From CAWIOX01 sp963837775 (lineage in GTDB: Bacteria > Pseudomonadota > Gammaproteobacteria > Burkholderiales > Burkholderiaceae_D): a DNA stretch of 64,000 nt. The DNA lies in NCBI GenBank assembly GCA_963837775.1, contig CAWIOX010000018.1, positions 324,883-388,882 of the forward strand. Reading direction: 5' to 3'. Below the pieces are notes generated by a model that saw nothing but the letters and a program-made list of their open reading frames with translations, had not been told where the DNA came from and ran no database searches. The translations under genes and the position numbers were made by a program. This document shows positions 17,687-25,504 of the stretch, piece by piece (positions within the stretch are counted from its first letter, which is position 1; the number at the start of each line of letters is the position of its first letter).

Positions 17687-18451
17687 ATGACACTTGCAAA
17701 ACGCATCATCCCTTGCCTGGACGTAACCGCTGGCCGTGTGGTCAAGGGCATCAATTTTCTTGAGCTGCGCGATGCCGGGGATCCGGTCGAGATCGCACGC
17801 CGCTATGATGAACAGGGCGCAGATGAAATCACGTTTCTGGACATCACTGCCTCCAGCGATGAGCGCGACCTGATCTTGCATATCATCGAAGCAGTCGCCT
17901 CGCAGGTCTTCATTCCGCTGACGGTGGGCGGTGGCGTGAGGGTGGTGGAAGACGTGCGGCGTTTGCTCAATGCCGGCGCGGACAAGGTCAGCATCAATAC
18001 CTCGGCGGTGACCAATCCGCAATTGGTATTCGATGCGGCGCACAAGTATGGTTCGCAATGCATCGTGGTGGCGATTGACGCCAAGCAGACTGCACCCGGC
18101 AAGTGGGAAGTGTTTACCCACGGCGGCCGCAAGGCAACCGGGCTGGATGCGATCGAATGGGCGCAGAAGATGGAAAGTCTGGGCGCCGGCGAGATTCTGC
18201 TGACCAGCATGGACCGTGATGGTACCAAGGTCGGTTTCGATCTGGGTCTGACTCGTGGTGTATCGGACGCGATCGGCATCCCGGTGATCGCCTCCGGCGG
18301 GGTCGGCGGCCTGCAAGATCTGGCCGATGGCATCAAGCTCGGTCATGCCGACGCAGTGTTGGCCGCCAGTATTTTCCATTATGGTCAACATACTGTGCAG
18401 GAAGCCAAGCGTTTCCTGGCAGAACAAGGTATTCCGATGAGGCTTGCATGA
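17687..18451 (+). CDS. hisF: Imidazole glycerol phosphate synthase, cyclase subunit
   Basis: 254-residue (beta/alpha)8 cyclase that, with HisH, forms imidazole glycerol phosphate and AICAR. Catalytic Asp of IIPCLDVTAGRVVKG and Asp of LLTSMDRDGTKVGFDL are present. VGGGVRVVEDVRRLLNAGADKVS and VIASGGVGGLQDLADG form phosphate sites. The stop overlaps the hisI start by four bases. Confidence 0.98.
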   Translation: MTLAKRIIPCLDVTAGRVVKGINFLELRDAGDPVEIARRYDEQGADEITFLDITASSDERDLILHIIEAVASQVFIPLTVGGGVRVVEDVRRLLNAGADKVSINTSAVTNPQLVFDAAHKYGSQCIVVAIDAKQTAPGKWEVFTHGGRKATGLDAIEWAQKMESLGAGEILLTSMDRDGTKVGFDLGLTRGVSDAIGIPVIASGGVGGLQDLADGIKLGHADAVLAASIFHYGQHTVQEAKRFLAEQGIPMRLA

Positions 18452-18852
18452 GCGCGAATTACAAGTGGTTAAACAAGGTCAAGTGGGATGAGCATGGTCT
18501 GGTGCCGGTGATTGCCCAGGAAGTGGGCAGTAATGATGTACTGATGTTCGCCTGGATGAACCGTGACGCGCTGGCCAAGACCGTCGAGTTGGGTGAAGCG
18601 GTTTATTGGAGCCGTTCACGCAAGAAACTCTGGCACAAAGGCGAAGAATCCGGTCATATCCAGAAAGTCCATGAGTTGCGCCTGGATTGCGATGAGGATG
18701 TTGTGTTGATGAAGGTTGAACAGGTTGATGGCATCGCCTGTCATACCGGGCGGCATTCCTGTTTTTTCCAAAAGTTTGAGGGTAGTGCGGATGGCGGCGG
18801 CTGGGAAGTCGTGGAGCCGGTGCTGAAAGATCCGGAAAGTATTTATAAATGA
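18448..18852 (+). CDS. hisI: Phosphoribosyl-AMP cyclohydrolase
   Basis: 134-residue monofunctional HisI with zinc-binding residues in LDCDEDVVLMKVEQ and ACHTGRHSCFFQ, plus MFAWMNRDALAKTVE and YWSRSRKKLWHKGEESGH. HisI and HisE are separate polypeptides here, as is usual in betaproteobacteria, rather than fused as in enterics. It overlaps both neighbours by four bases. Confidence 0.97.
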   Translation: MSANYKWLNKVKWDEHGLVPVIAQEVGSNDVLMFAWMNRDALAKTVELGEAVYWSRSRKKLWHKGEESGHIQKVHELRLDCDEDVVLMKVEQVDGIACHTGRHSCFFQKFEGSADGGGWEVVEPVLKDPESIYK

Positions 18853-19220
18853 GTGAGACACTGAAACGATTGGCCGAAGTCATCGAGTCGCGCAAACTGG
18901 CCAACGGCGGCGATCCTGAGAAATCCTATGTGGCCCGCCTGTTCGCCAAGGGGGATGATGCGATCCTGAAAAAGATCGGTGAAGAAGCAACTGAAACCGT
19001 GATGGCAGCAAAAGATGCACGGGTCGACGGCGACAAATCCAAAGTGCTGTACGAGTGTGCCGACCTGTGGTTTCATTCATTGATCATGCTGGCGCAGTTC
19101 GATTTGACGCCGCAGGATGTGCTCGATGAATTGGCCCGCCGTGAAGGACTTTCCGGCATTGAAGAGAAAGCTGCGCGCAAGGATGTCTTGCGTGAAGTGG
19201 ATGAATCGACCAAACACTGA
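18849..19220 (+). CDS. hisE: Phosphoribosyl-ATP pyrophosphatase
   Basis: 123-residue HisE, hydrolysing PR-ATP to PR-AMP. The MazG-like helical motif KIGEEATETVMAAKD and ECADLWFHSLIML are family signatures. The carboxy terminus is unconserved and overlaps an alternative upstream start of the next gene. It completes the histidine pathway of the operon (all steps except hisZ and a histidinol phosphatase are present). Confidence 0.96.
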   Translation: MSETLKRLAEVIESRKLANGGDPEKSYVARLFAKGDDAILKKIGEEATETVMAAKDARVDGDKSKVLYECADLWFHSLIMLAQFDLTPQDVLDELARREGLSGIEEKAARKDVLREVDESTKH

Positions 19221-19245
19221 TATTTTTGTATCGAACGGAGTCACT

Positions 19246-19617
19246 TTGGATAATTGTATTTTCTGCAAGATTGCTGCAAAAATAATCCCTTCGGACATCG
19301 TCTACGAAGATGATGCGCTGCTTGCGTTCAGAGATCACAATCCAGCCGCCCCGGTACATTTGTTGATTATTCCGAAGCGGCATATCGGTACCTTGTCTGA
19401 TTGCGATACTGAACATGCCGGTTTGTTGGCCGATATGTTGCTGCTGGCACCGAAACTGGCAAAAGAACACGGCTGCGCCCCAACTTTTGACGGAAAAGGC
19501 AGTCTAATTGGTGGTTATAAGATGCAAATCAATACCGGTCCCGACGGTGGGCAAGAGGTATACCATCTGCATATGCATTTGATTGGCGGGCCGCGTCCAT
19601 GGCGCGGTCAAAGATGA
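19246..19617 (+). CDS. hinT: HIT family hydrolase (HinT-like)
   Basis: 123-residue histidine-triad protein. The triad HLHMHLIGG is at the carboxy end. The amino-terminal NCIFCKIAAKIIPSDIVYED carries the usual C-x-x-C. A TTG start at 19246 preceded by a CGGAG site is preferred. In-frame ATG 19201 lies within hisE and would add 15 unconserved residues. HinT hydrolyses nucleoside phosphoramidates; its place between hisE and tatA is conserved in related genomes. Confidence 0.92.
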   Translation: MDNCIFCKIAAKIIPSDIVYEDDALLAFRDHNPAAPVHLLIIPKRHIGTLSDCDTEHAGLLADMLLLAPKLAKEHGCAPTFDGKGSLIGGYKMQINTGPDGGQEVYHLHMHLIGGPRPWRGQR

Positions 19618-19712
19618 GGAGTTTTCATTATTTTTCTTGATGCATCCGATTTAGAATGCATCCTGTATAAAGTACTATCCTGCGGTTATCGGCTGTTTTG
19701 AAAGGAAAGATC

Positions 19713-19940
19713 ATGGGTTCATTTAGCATTTGGCATTGGTTGATCGTATTGGTGATCGTGATGCTGGTTTTCGGCACCAAAAAATTGGGCAATATCGGGG
19801 GCGACCTCGGCAAGGCGGTCAAGGGTTTCAAGGATGGCGTGAAGGGCGAGGAAGAGAAGTCCGCTGCGCAAGGCAACATCCAGCAGAGTGCAGACAAGTC
19901 AACCATCGACGTCGAAGCGAAAGAGAAAACGAAGAACTGA
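19713..19940 (+). CDS. tatA: Twin-arginine translocase subunit TatA
   Basis: 75-residue TatA. It has a short periplasmic end, one membrane helix (HWLIVLVIVMLVFGTKKL with the FG hinge), an amphipathic helix GGDLGKAVKGFKDG and a charged tail. ATG 19713 follows AAAGGA; an in-frame ATG 15 bases upstream is less likely. First gene of tatABC. Folded cofactor proteins such as the Rieske protein encoded at 24888 are the expected cargo. Confidence 0.96.
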   Translation: MGSFSIWHWLIVLVIVMLVFGTKKLGNIGGDLGKAVKGFKDGVKGEEEKSAAQGNIQQSADKSTIDVEAKEKTKN

Positions 19941-20012
19941 GAATCGCTGCCTGGCGTAAGCATGGCCCGTGCCATGGCTACGCTATCAGCGATTCTTCAG
20001 ACTCGAACCTTT

Positions 20013-20507
20013 ATGATTGATCTCGGTATTACCAAACTTGCGCTGATTGGCGTGGTTGCTCTGGTGGTCATTGGCCCTGAAAAGCTGCCGAAAGTCGCAC
20101 GCATGGCTGGCTCATTATTAGGCCGGGCACAGCGCTATATTAATGACGTGAAATCTGAAGTGAGTCGGGAGATAGAACTCGATGAACTGCGCAAAATACA
20201 GCAAGAGATGACAGATGCGGCCAAGGATGTCGAACATTCGATTTCCCGCAATCTGGCCGAAACAGAACGTGAATTGAAGTCTGGCTGGGATGATGTGAAA
20301 AGTGATGAAATAACGTCGCGTACTCTGCCGTCAACTGATCAACTCGCGCTCAAAGTCAGGGATTTCCGCAGGAAGAAACTGACCCGAACATCTGCCACGC
20401 CGCTCTGGTATAAACAGCGCAATGGCGGGAAAACGCATATTATTTCTGCCGCTGCACGCGTGGCCAGATATCGTCGTGGCCGTAAAATATCTCACTCCTT
20501 TTTCTAG
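20013..20507 (+). CDS. tatB: Twin-arginine translocase subunit TatB
   Basis: 164-residue TatB, the signal-peptide receptor partner of TatC. The start MIDLGITKLALIGVVALVV with VIGPEKLPKVAR (Glu in the helix and G-P hinge) distinguishes TatB from TatA. A long amphipathic/coiled region follows, then a basic tail. An upstream in-frame ATG at 19962 adds 17 unconserved residues and is not used. Confidence 0.94.
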   Translation: MIDLGITKLALIGVVALVVIGPEKLPKVARMAGSLLGRAQRYINDVKSEVSREIELDELRKIQQEMTDAAKDVEHSISRNLAETERELKSGWDDVKSDEITSRTLPSTDQLALKVRDFRRKKLTRTSATPLWYKQRNGGKTHIISAAARVARYRRGRKISHSFF

Positions 20508-20547
20508 AGCCTGTTGACACAACCCTAAGCATCATGACTGGCCTTTA

Positions 20548-21303
20548 ATGACCGAAGAACAAAAAACGGGTACCGAAGATACCTTTATCTCGCACCTGAT
20601 CGAATTGCGCAACAGGCTGATTCGGGCAACGGCCGTGATTGTCGTTGTATTCCTGGGTCTGATGCCGTTCGCCTCCAAGATTTACGATATGGTGGCAGCG
20701 CCGATGATGCATGCCTTGCCGGCAGGATCGAGAATGATTGCAACCGGCGTCATTACGCCATTCCTGATTCCGGTAAAAATCACCATGCTGCTCGCTTTTC
20801 TGATCGCTTTGCCATGGGTTTTATATCAGGCATGGGCCTTCGTTGCTCCCGGTTTGTATACACATGAGAAGCGACTGGTCGCACCGCTGGTAATATCGTC
20901 ATCACTCCTGTTTCTCGCTGGCGTTGCATTTTGCTATTTTTTTGTGTTCGGCGTCGTATTCAAATTCGTCAATGACTTTGCGCCAAAATCAATTTCTGTC
21001 GCGCCGGATATAGAGAGTTACCTTGATTTTGTGATATCGATGTTCATAGCGTTTGGCATGACTTTCGAGGTGCCGATCATCGTCATTGTGCTGGTGCGCA
21101 TGGGCTTGGTATCGGTGCAGAAGCTAAAGGAAATTCGTCCCTATGTGATTGTCGGTGCTTTTGTTGTGGCAGCAATAGTCACCCCGCCCGATATCATGAG
21201 TCAGTTGCTGCTGGCGGTGCCGATCTGTCTGTTGTATGAAATTGGCATGTTTGTCGCACCATTGTTCGTGAAGGTGACACAGGCGCCGGAAGAAACCGCG
21301 TGA
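20548..21303 (+). CDS. tatC: Twin-arginine translocase subunit TatC
   Basis: 251-residue polytopic TatC with six membrane helices. Family motifs are FISHLIELRNRLIRA, the conserved Glu in AFGMTFEVPIIV, and VAAIVTPPDIMSQLLLAVP. The final gene of the long plus-strand block that began at ibaG; it ends 16 bases from the convergent DUF2461 gene. Confidence 0.97.
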   Translation: MTEEQKTGTEDTFISHLIELRNRLIRATAVIVVVFLGLMPFASKIYDMVAAPMMHALPAGSRMIATGVITPFLIPVKITMLLAFLIALPWVLYQAWAFVAPGLYTHEKRLVAPLVISSSLLFLAGVAFCYFFVFGVVFKFVNDFAPKSISVAPDIESYLDFVISMFIAFGMTFEVPIIVIVLVRMGLVSVQKLKEIRPYVIVGAFVVAAIVTPPDIMSQLLLAVPICLLYEIGMFVAPLFVKVTQAPEETA

Positions 21304-21318
21304 CCCCGCTTTGTATTT

Positions 21319-22020
21319 TCAAGATGGGGGAATGAACTTGCTTTCGTCTTTTTTGACGTCTCGCAACCATTTGACCAATGGATAGGCATCTTGAAAGGCT
21401 ATGGCCAATTCATGCGCCAAATCTTGCGGAATCCTCTGCTTCAGGCTAATTTCCGTCCATACGATAAAGCTTTTCAGCTTTACATAGTCGAGATGCGGCA
21501 CGTCCTCACTGAAACCTTTTGGTGGCCGGGTCAGCTTGCCTTCTTCCTGCAGACTGCCGAACGTGGCTTGTAGTTTTCGGTTTTTCAATAGCTTGCCAAA
21601 GCCGGTCGCATCGCTGACGATGCGGTTGCGGATTGCGCGTAAGCGATCCGGGGGTGGCATGTATTCGCCGACGGCGTACAGTAAATCACCGATTGCATTG
21701 ATCTGGAAATAATAGGCTGGTCCGCCGCCATCGCTCGGTTTTTTTCGCCCGTTAGGCAGGATCGATGCTGAAAATGTGGTCTTGTAAGGGCTTTTGTCAT
21801 GCGAGAAGCGCATGTCGCGGTTGATGCGGAAAAGTGCTTTCTTCGGGTTGCAGTCCGCAATTTCTGGGTCGAATTGGGCGATGTGCTGAATCAGTTTGGT
21901 CACTACAGCCAGAAATTCACCGCGCAGAATGTCGTAGCGGGGTTTGTTCATGACAAACCATGCGCGGTTGTTGCTGTCGGATAATTCTGCGAGAAACTGG
22001 ATCAGGTCGCGGGTATGCAT
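21319..22020 (-). CDS. DUF2461 (TIGR02453) family protein
   Basis: 233-residue protein of the DUF2461 family of unknown function. FLAELSDSNNRAWFVMNKPRYD at the start, FRINRDMRFSHDKSPYKT and GGPAYYFQI are its conserved signatures. Its likely start codon (22020) is overlapped by an 18-codon upstream ORF that owns the only strong Shine-Dalgarno, so translation may be coupled to that ORF. It is convergent with tatC and downstream of the protease gene on the minus strand. Confidence 0.9.
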   Translation of the reverse strand: MHTRDLIQFLAELSDSNNRAWFVMNKPRYDILRGEFLAVVTKLIQHIAQFDPEIADCNPKKALFRINRDMRFSHDKSPYKTTFSASILPNGRKKPSDGGGPAYYFQINAIGDLLYAVGEYMPPPDRLRAIRNRIVSDATGFGKLLKNRKLQATFGSLQEEGKLTRPPKGFSEDVPHLDYVKLKSFIVWTEISLKQRIPQDLAHELAIAFQDAYPLVKWLRDVKKDESKFIPPS

Positions 22021-22058
22021 GGTTTATGGTTTTCGTGATGGATGCGGTACGGCCACAT
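22002..22058 (-). CDS. Candidate 18-codon upstream ORF before the DUF2461 gene
   Basis: ATG four bases after a perfect AGGAGGTGATTG ribosome site on the minus strand. It encodes 18 residues including four histidines (MWPYRIHHENHKPCIPAT) and stops 17 bases inside the DUF2461 coding region. The start of the larger gene lacks its own strong site. It is either a translated leader that couples initiation or a chance ORF. Confidence 0.4.
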   Translation of the reverse strand: MWPYRIHHENHKPCIPAT

Positions 22059-22069
22059 ATCAATCACCT

Positions 22070-22106
22070 CCTGAAAAATGATGGTTGGATGCAAGCATTT
22101 TTCAGG
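22070..22106 (-). promoter_or_regulatory. 11-bp perfect hairpin abutting the Shine-Dalgarno
   Basis: CCTGAAAAATG and CATTTTTCAGG separated by 15 bases. On the minus strand the 3' arm runs directly into the AGGAGGTGAT site at about 22063-22072, so folding could hide its first bases. No T run follows, so it is a poor terminator for the upstream protease gene. Confidence 0.5.
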
Positions 22107-22122
22107 GGGATCTTTATTGTAT

Positions 22123-23292
22123 TTATTCTTCGCGTTTGAGCTTGGGGCGCTTTCCAATAGTGACGTTTAGCGTGGATTCCTGATTTTTGCGGAATACTGT
22201 CATTTTCGCTTTGTTGCCGGGCGTCAGTTGCGCAATAAGATTGAGCATTTCAGTCGTGTCAGATACCGACGTGCCTTCTATGGCAACCAGAATGTCGCCA
22301 GGCCGTATCCCCGCTTTATCGGCAGGTCCATTTTTAAGAACGCCTGCAATAATGGCGCCGCTTTTTTTCTGCAGCCCAAAGCTCTCAGCCAGTTCTGGTG
22401 TGATGTCCTGCGGTTCCACTCCAATCCAGCCGCGCACGACCTGGCCATTATTGATGATTGATTCCATTACCGTTTTTACGGTTGATACCGGGATCGCAAA
22501 GCCGATGCCGAGTGAGCCGCCGCTGCGAGAGTAAATTGCTGTATTAATGCCAAGTAAATTGCCATTCGTATCGATGAGCGCGCCACCTGAATTGCCGGGA
22601 TTGATGGCGGCATCAGTCTGAATAAAGTTTTCGAATGTGTTGATGCCCAGATGATTGCGACCCAAGGCAGAGATGATGCCCATGGTTACTGTCTGGCCGA
22701 CCCCGAACGGATTGCCGATGGCAAGTACCACATCGCCTACCCGGGATTGCTCGGCGTGGCCGAGCGTGATGGCCGGCAGGTTGGCCAAGTCAATTTTGAT
22801 GACTGCAAGATCTGTTTCAGGGTCTGTCCCGACGACTTGTGCTACAGCTTTGCGGCCATCCGCCAGCGCCACTTCAATTTCGTCCGCTGCTTCAACCACA
22901 TGATTATTGGTCAGGATGTAGCCTTGCGGGCTAACCACAACGCCGGAGCCCAGACTGGATTGTTTTTCCTCCTGCTCTCCGGAGCGATCACCAAAGAATT
23001 TTTTGAAGAGCGGATCATCCATGAACGGATTTTTTGCTTGTTTGGCTTCCTTGCTGGTGAATATGTTCACAACCGACGGCATCGCGTGTTTGGCGGCCTC
23101 GCGGTAGGATCCCTGTGTGGGTGTGCTGCTGACAGGGGCTTCATCCAGGGATACGGTGGATGAGGCGATACGCACACTATGCGCACCTCCCAGAGCCTTG
23201 CTGGCCCAATCGGGTTTCAAGGTCGTTACAATAAACCACAGCGCCAAACCGATAGTTACAGTTTGTGCAAATAACAGCCAAAAACGTCGCAT
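22123..23292 (-). CDS. degS: Membrane-anchored periplasmic serine protease DegS/AlgW type
   Basis: 389-residue trypsin-like protease with one amino-terminal membrane anchor (LLFAQTVTIGLALWFIV) and a single PDZ domain, the DegS/AlgW layout rather than two-PDZ DegP. The catalytic triad is in LTNNHVV (His), DLAVIKID (Asp) and NPGNSGGALI (Ser). The PDZ region runs from about GWIGVEPQDITPEL to the end. AlgW/DegS proteases cleave anti-sigma-E factors. The order degS, Nif3-like gene, petABC, sspAB resembles that around algW in Pseudomonas. MRRFWLLF at 23292 is preferred to an upstream in-frame ATG inside the divergent gene. Confidence 0.93.
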   Translation of the reverse strand: MRRFWLLFAQTVTIGLALWFIVTTLKPDWASKALGGAHSVRIASSTVSLDEAPVSSTPTQGSYREAAKHAMPSVVNIFTSKEAKQAKNPFMDDPLFKKFFGDRSGEQEEKQSSLGSGVVVSPQGYILTNNHVVEAADEIEVALADGRKAVAQVVGTDPETDLAVIKIDLANLPAITLGHAEQSRVGDVVLAIGNPFGVGQTVTMGIISALGRNHLGINTFENFIQTDAAINPGNSGGALIDTNGNLLGINTAIYSRSGGSLGIGFAIPVSTVKTVMESIINNGQVVRGWIGVEPQDITPELAESFGLQKKSGAIIAGVLKNGPADKAGIRPGDILVAIEGTSVSDTTEMLNLIAQLTPGNKAKMTVFRKNQESTLNVTIGKRPKLKREE

Positions 23293-23307
23293 AGAAGGTA
23301 GTGGAAA

Positions 23308-24075
23308 ATGAGTCAACAATCGGTAAGTAGGGACGAACTGGCGCAATTTCTAGCGCAAACCTTGGAAATTACACGTTTTCATGATTATTGTCCAAACGGG
23401 CTGCAGGTGGAAGGAAAGTTGCACATACAAACATTGGTCACTGGTGTGACTGCCAGTTTGGCGTTGATCGAGGCTGCAATTGCGCTGGATGCAGATGCTT
23501 TGCTGGTTCATCACGGATATTTCTGGCGAGGTGAGGATGCTTGCGTAACTGGTGTCAAGCATAGACGATTAAAACTGCTATTGGCGCACGATATCAATTT
23601 GTTTGCTTATCATCTGCCATTGGATATGCATCCGGAACTGGGTAATAACGCCCAACTGGCCAAGCAATTGGGCTTGAGAGTGGATGCGCATTTTGGCGAG
23701 AATGACATCGGGTGGTTGGGTTTGCCGATAGATGCAAGCGTCAAGACGGTCGGTGATTTGGCGTCCGTGGTCGAATCCCGTTTGGGGCGGACGCCATTGG
23801 TCGTCGGTGACCCATCACAAGCGTTGGGTCGGGTCGGATGGTGTACCGGCGCGGCGCAAAACATGCTCCCTGATGCCGTGGCAGCCGGTGCAAATGCATA
23901 TATCAGTGGTGAAATATCCGAGCCGACCGTACATTTGGCGCGGGAAACGGGAGTTGCTTACCTTGCTTGTGGGCATCATGCCACCGAGCGTTATGGCGTG
24001 CAGGCGTTGGGTACCCGTATTGCAGAAAAATTCAAGATTCGACACCACTTTATCGATATCGATAATCCGGTCTGA
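23308..24075 (+). CDS. Nif3-like dinuclear metal-binding protein
   Basis: 255-residue Nif3/YbgI family protein. Metal-binding motifs are DALLVHHGYFWRGE, LFAYHLPLDMHP (His and Asp) and CGHHATERYGVQALG at the carboxy end. YCPNGLQVEG is the family's amino-terminal signature. Annotated biochemically as a possible GTP cyclohydrolase I type 2, but the function is uncertain. It is divergent from degS with only 15 bases between starts, so the two promoters must overlap each other's genes. Confidence 0.93.
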   Translation: MSQQSVSRDELAQFLAQTLEITRFHDYCPNGLQVEGKLHIQTLVTGVTASLALIEAAIALDADALLVHHGYFWRGEDACVTGVKHRRLKLLLAHDINLFAYHLPLDMHPELGNNAQLAKQLGLRVDAHFGENDIGWLGLPIDASVKTVGDLASVVESRLGRTPLVVGDPSQALGRVGWCTGAAQNMLPDAVAAGANAYISGEISEPTVHLARETGVAYLACGHHATERYGVQALGTRIAEKFKIRHHFIDIDNPV

Positions 24076-24131
24076 ATCGATCCGGATTTATGGTTTCATG
24101 CGACGGGAAAATATTTCTTATCCGCAAATCT

Positions 24132-24159
24132 AAAAAGCCAGCATGCAAGCTGGCTTTTT
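24132..24159 (+). terminator. Bidirectional terminator between the Nif3-like gene and mscL
   Basis: AAAAAGCCAGC / GCTGGCTTTTT with a six-base loop, flanked by A and T runs on either side. It serves the two convergent genes. Confidence 0.92.
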
Positions 24160-24173
24160 AGTGCGCAGTGGGC

Positions 24174-24596
24174 TTATTTTGTCTTCAGCGCATCGCGGAT
24201 TTCGCGTAGCAAGACAATGTCTTCCGGGGTTGCTACGGGCGCGGCAGGTGCTGCCGGCTCAGCCTTTTTCGCCTTGTTGAAAAGGCGCACCATCTGGAAA
24301 ATAATGAAGGCCAAAATGATGAAATTGAGTGAGATCGTGATGAAGTTGCCGTAGGCCAGTACCGCCCCCGCTTTTTTTGCCTCAACCAGTGCCAGTTGTG
24401 TTCCCTGATTGTTAAGAGGGAGGTAGTGATTTGAAAAATCGAGGCCACCGAAAATTCTGCCAACCACCGGCATGATGATGTCTTGTACCAGCGAATCAAC
24501 AATTTTGCCGAATGCGGCACCAATGATAACGCCGACCGCCAGATCCACAACATTGCCTTTGGTTGCAAATGTTTTGAATTCTTCCATCATTGCCAT
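24174..24596 (-). CDS. mscL: Large-conductance mechanosensitive channel
   Basis: 140-residue MscL that opens under membrane tension to protect against hypo-osmotic shock. The first helix is GNVVDLAVGVIIGAAFGKIVDSLV; the second is NFIILAFIIFQMVRLFNKAKK; the carboxy-terminal helix bundle ends PEDIVLLREIRDAL. Start at 24596 (MAMMEEFKTFA) follows AAGGAG; a longer in-frame start at 24629 lacks a ribosome site. Confidence 0.97.
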   Translation of the reverse strand: MAMMEEFKTFATKGNVVDLAVGVIIGAAFGKIVDSLVQDIIMPVVGRIFGGLDFSNHYLPLNNQGTQLALVEAKKAGAVLAYGNFITISLNFIILAFIIFQMVRLFNKAKKAEPAAPAAPVATPEDIVLLREIRDALKTK

Positions 24597-24792
24597 GACA
24601 ATCTCCTTTTGGTTTATTGCCGGATGCAAGCTGCATCATGTGTCTTGCGCTTAAAAACAATCTTATAGAAAATTTGCTTAATGCGGGGCTGAAAGATAGG
24701 GTTTTTGCCAGATTTGACAAAAAACCACATTTGGAATGATCGTCTGGCGCTTGGGCGAAGTTTCCTTAATGGACAAGCTTGGTATTTTTTGC

Positions 24793-24821
24793 TTTAAATC
24801 AAAGCTTGCCTCCGCTATAAT
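24793..24821 (+). promoter_or_regulatory. Promoter of the petABC operon
   Basis: TTTAAA (24793-24798), 17-base spacer, TATAAT (24816-24821), 66 bases before petA. It sits in the 291-base gap between mscL and petA, which otherwise shows only A+T-rich sequence. Confidence 0.7.
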
Positions 24822-24887
24822 TTAAGGTTGCTAGAAGCCGCGTTCGCGCTTCGCACAGATTTCGTATTTTGACTGATTGGGGTTGGT

Positions 24888-25502
24888 ATGAGTAACGAAA
24901 AGCAGGTCGATTCTGGCCGTCGCGGTTTGCTCGTCGCCACTTGCGCGGCTGGTGGCGTGGCGGGGTTGGCTACGGCGGGAGTATTGGTAAGCACTTTCCA
25001 GCCATCCGAGCGGGCAAAGGCCGCCGGTGCGCCGGTGGAAGCTGATATTGCAGATTTGAAGCCGGGGGAGATGAAAGTCGTCGAATGGCGCGGCAAGCCG
25101 GTATGGGTCTTGAAGCGTACGCCTGAAATGATGGCTAGTCTTGCCAAGACGGAAGACAAGTTGGCTGACCCGAAGTCAGACAAGGCTTACACCATGGACA
25201 TTCCTGAATACTGCAAGAATCAGTTCCGCTCCCGCCCGGAGCATAAGGACATTCTGATTACCGTTGGTATTTGTTCTCATTTGGGTTGTTCCCCAAGTTC
25301 AAAATTTCAGGCCGGCGCACAGCCGTCATTGCCGGATGATTGGGCAGGCGGTTTTCTGTGCCCTTGCCACGGTTCCACCTTCGATTTGGCTGGGCGCGTA
25401 TTCAAAAACAAGCCGGCGCCAACCAACCTGGATGTTCCGCGTCATATGTATCTGTCGGACACAAAAATCATCATCGGTAAAGACGAGAAAGGTGAGGCGT
25501 AA
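24888..25502 (+). CDS. petA: Ubiquinol-cytochrome c reductase iron-sulfur (Rieske) subunit
   Basis: 204-residue Rieske protein of the cytochrome bc1 complex. The 2Fe-2S ligands are in CSHLGC and CPCHGS. A twin-arginine motif (SGRRGLLVA) precedes a membrane helix, so export through the Tat system encoded at 19713-21303 is expected. First gene of petABC, directly downstream of a good promoter. Length is typical. Confidence 0.98.
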   Translation: MSNEKQVDSGRRGLLVATCAAGGVAGLATAGVLVSTFQPSERAKAAGAPVEADIADLKPGEMKVVEWRGKPVWVLKRTPEMMASLAKTEDKLADPKSDKAYTMDIPEYCKNQFRSRPEHKDILITVGICSHLGCSPSSKFQAGAQPSLPDDWAGGFLCPCHGSTFDLAGRVFKNKPAPTNLDVPRHMYLSDTKIIIGKDEKGEA

Positions 25503-25504
25503 CC

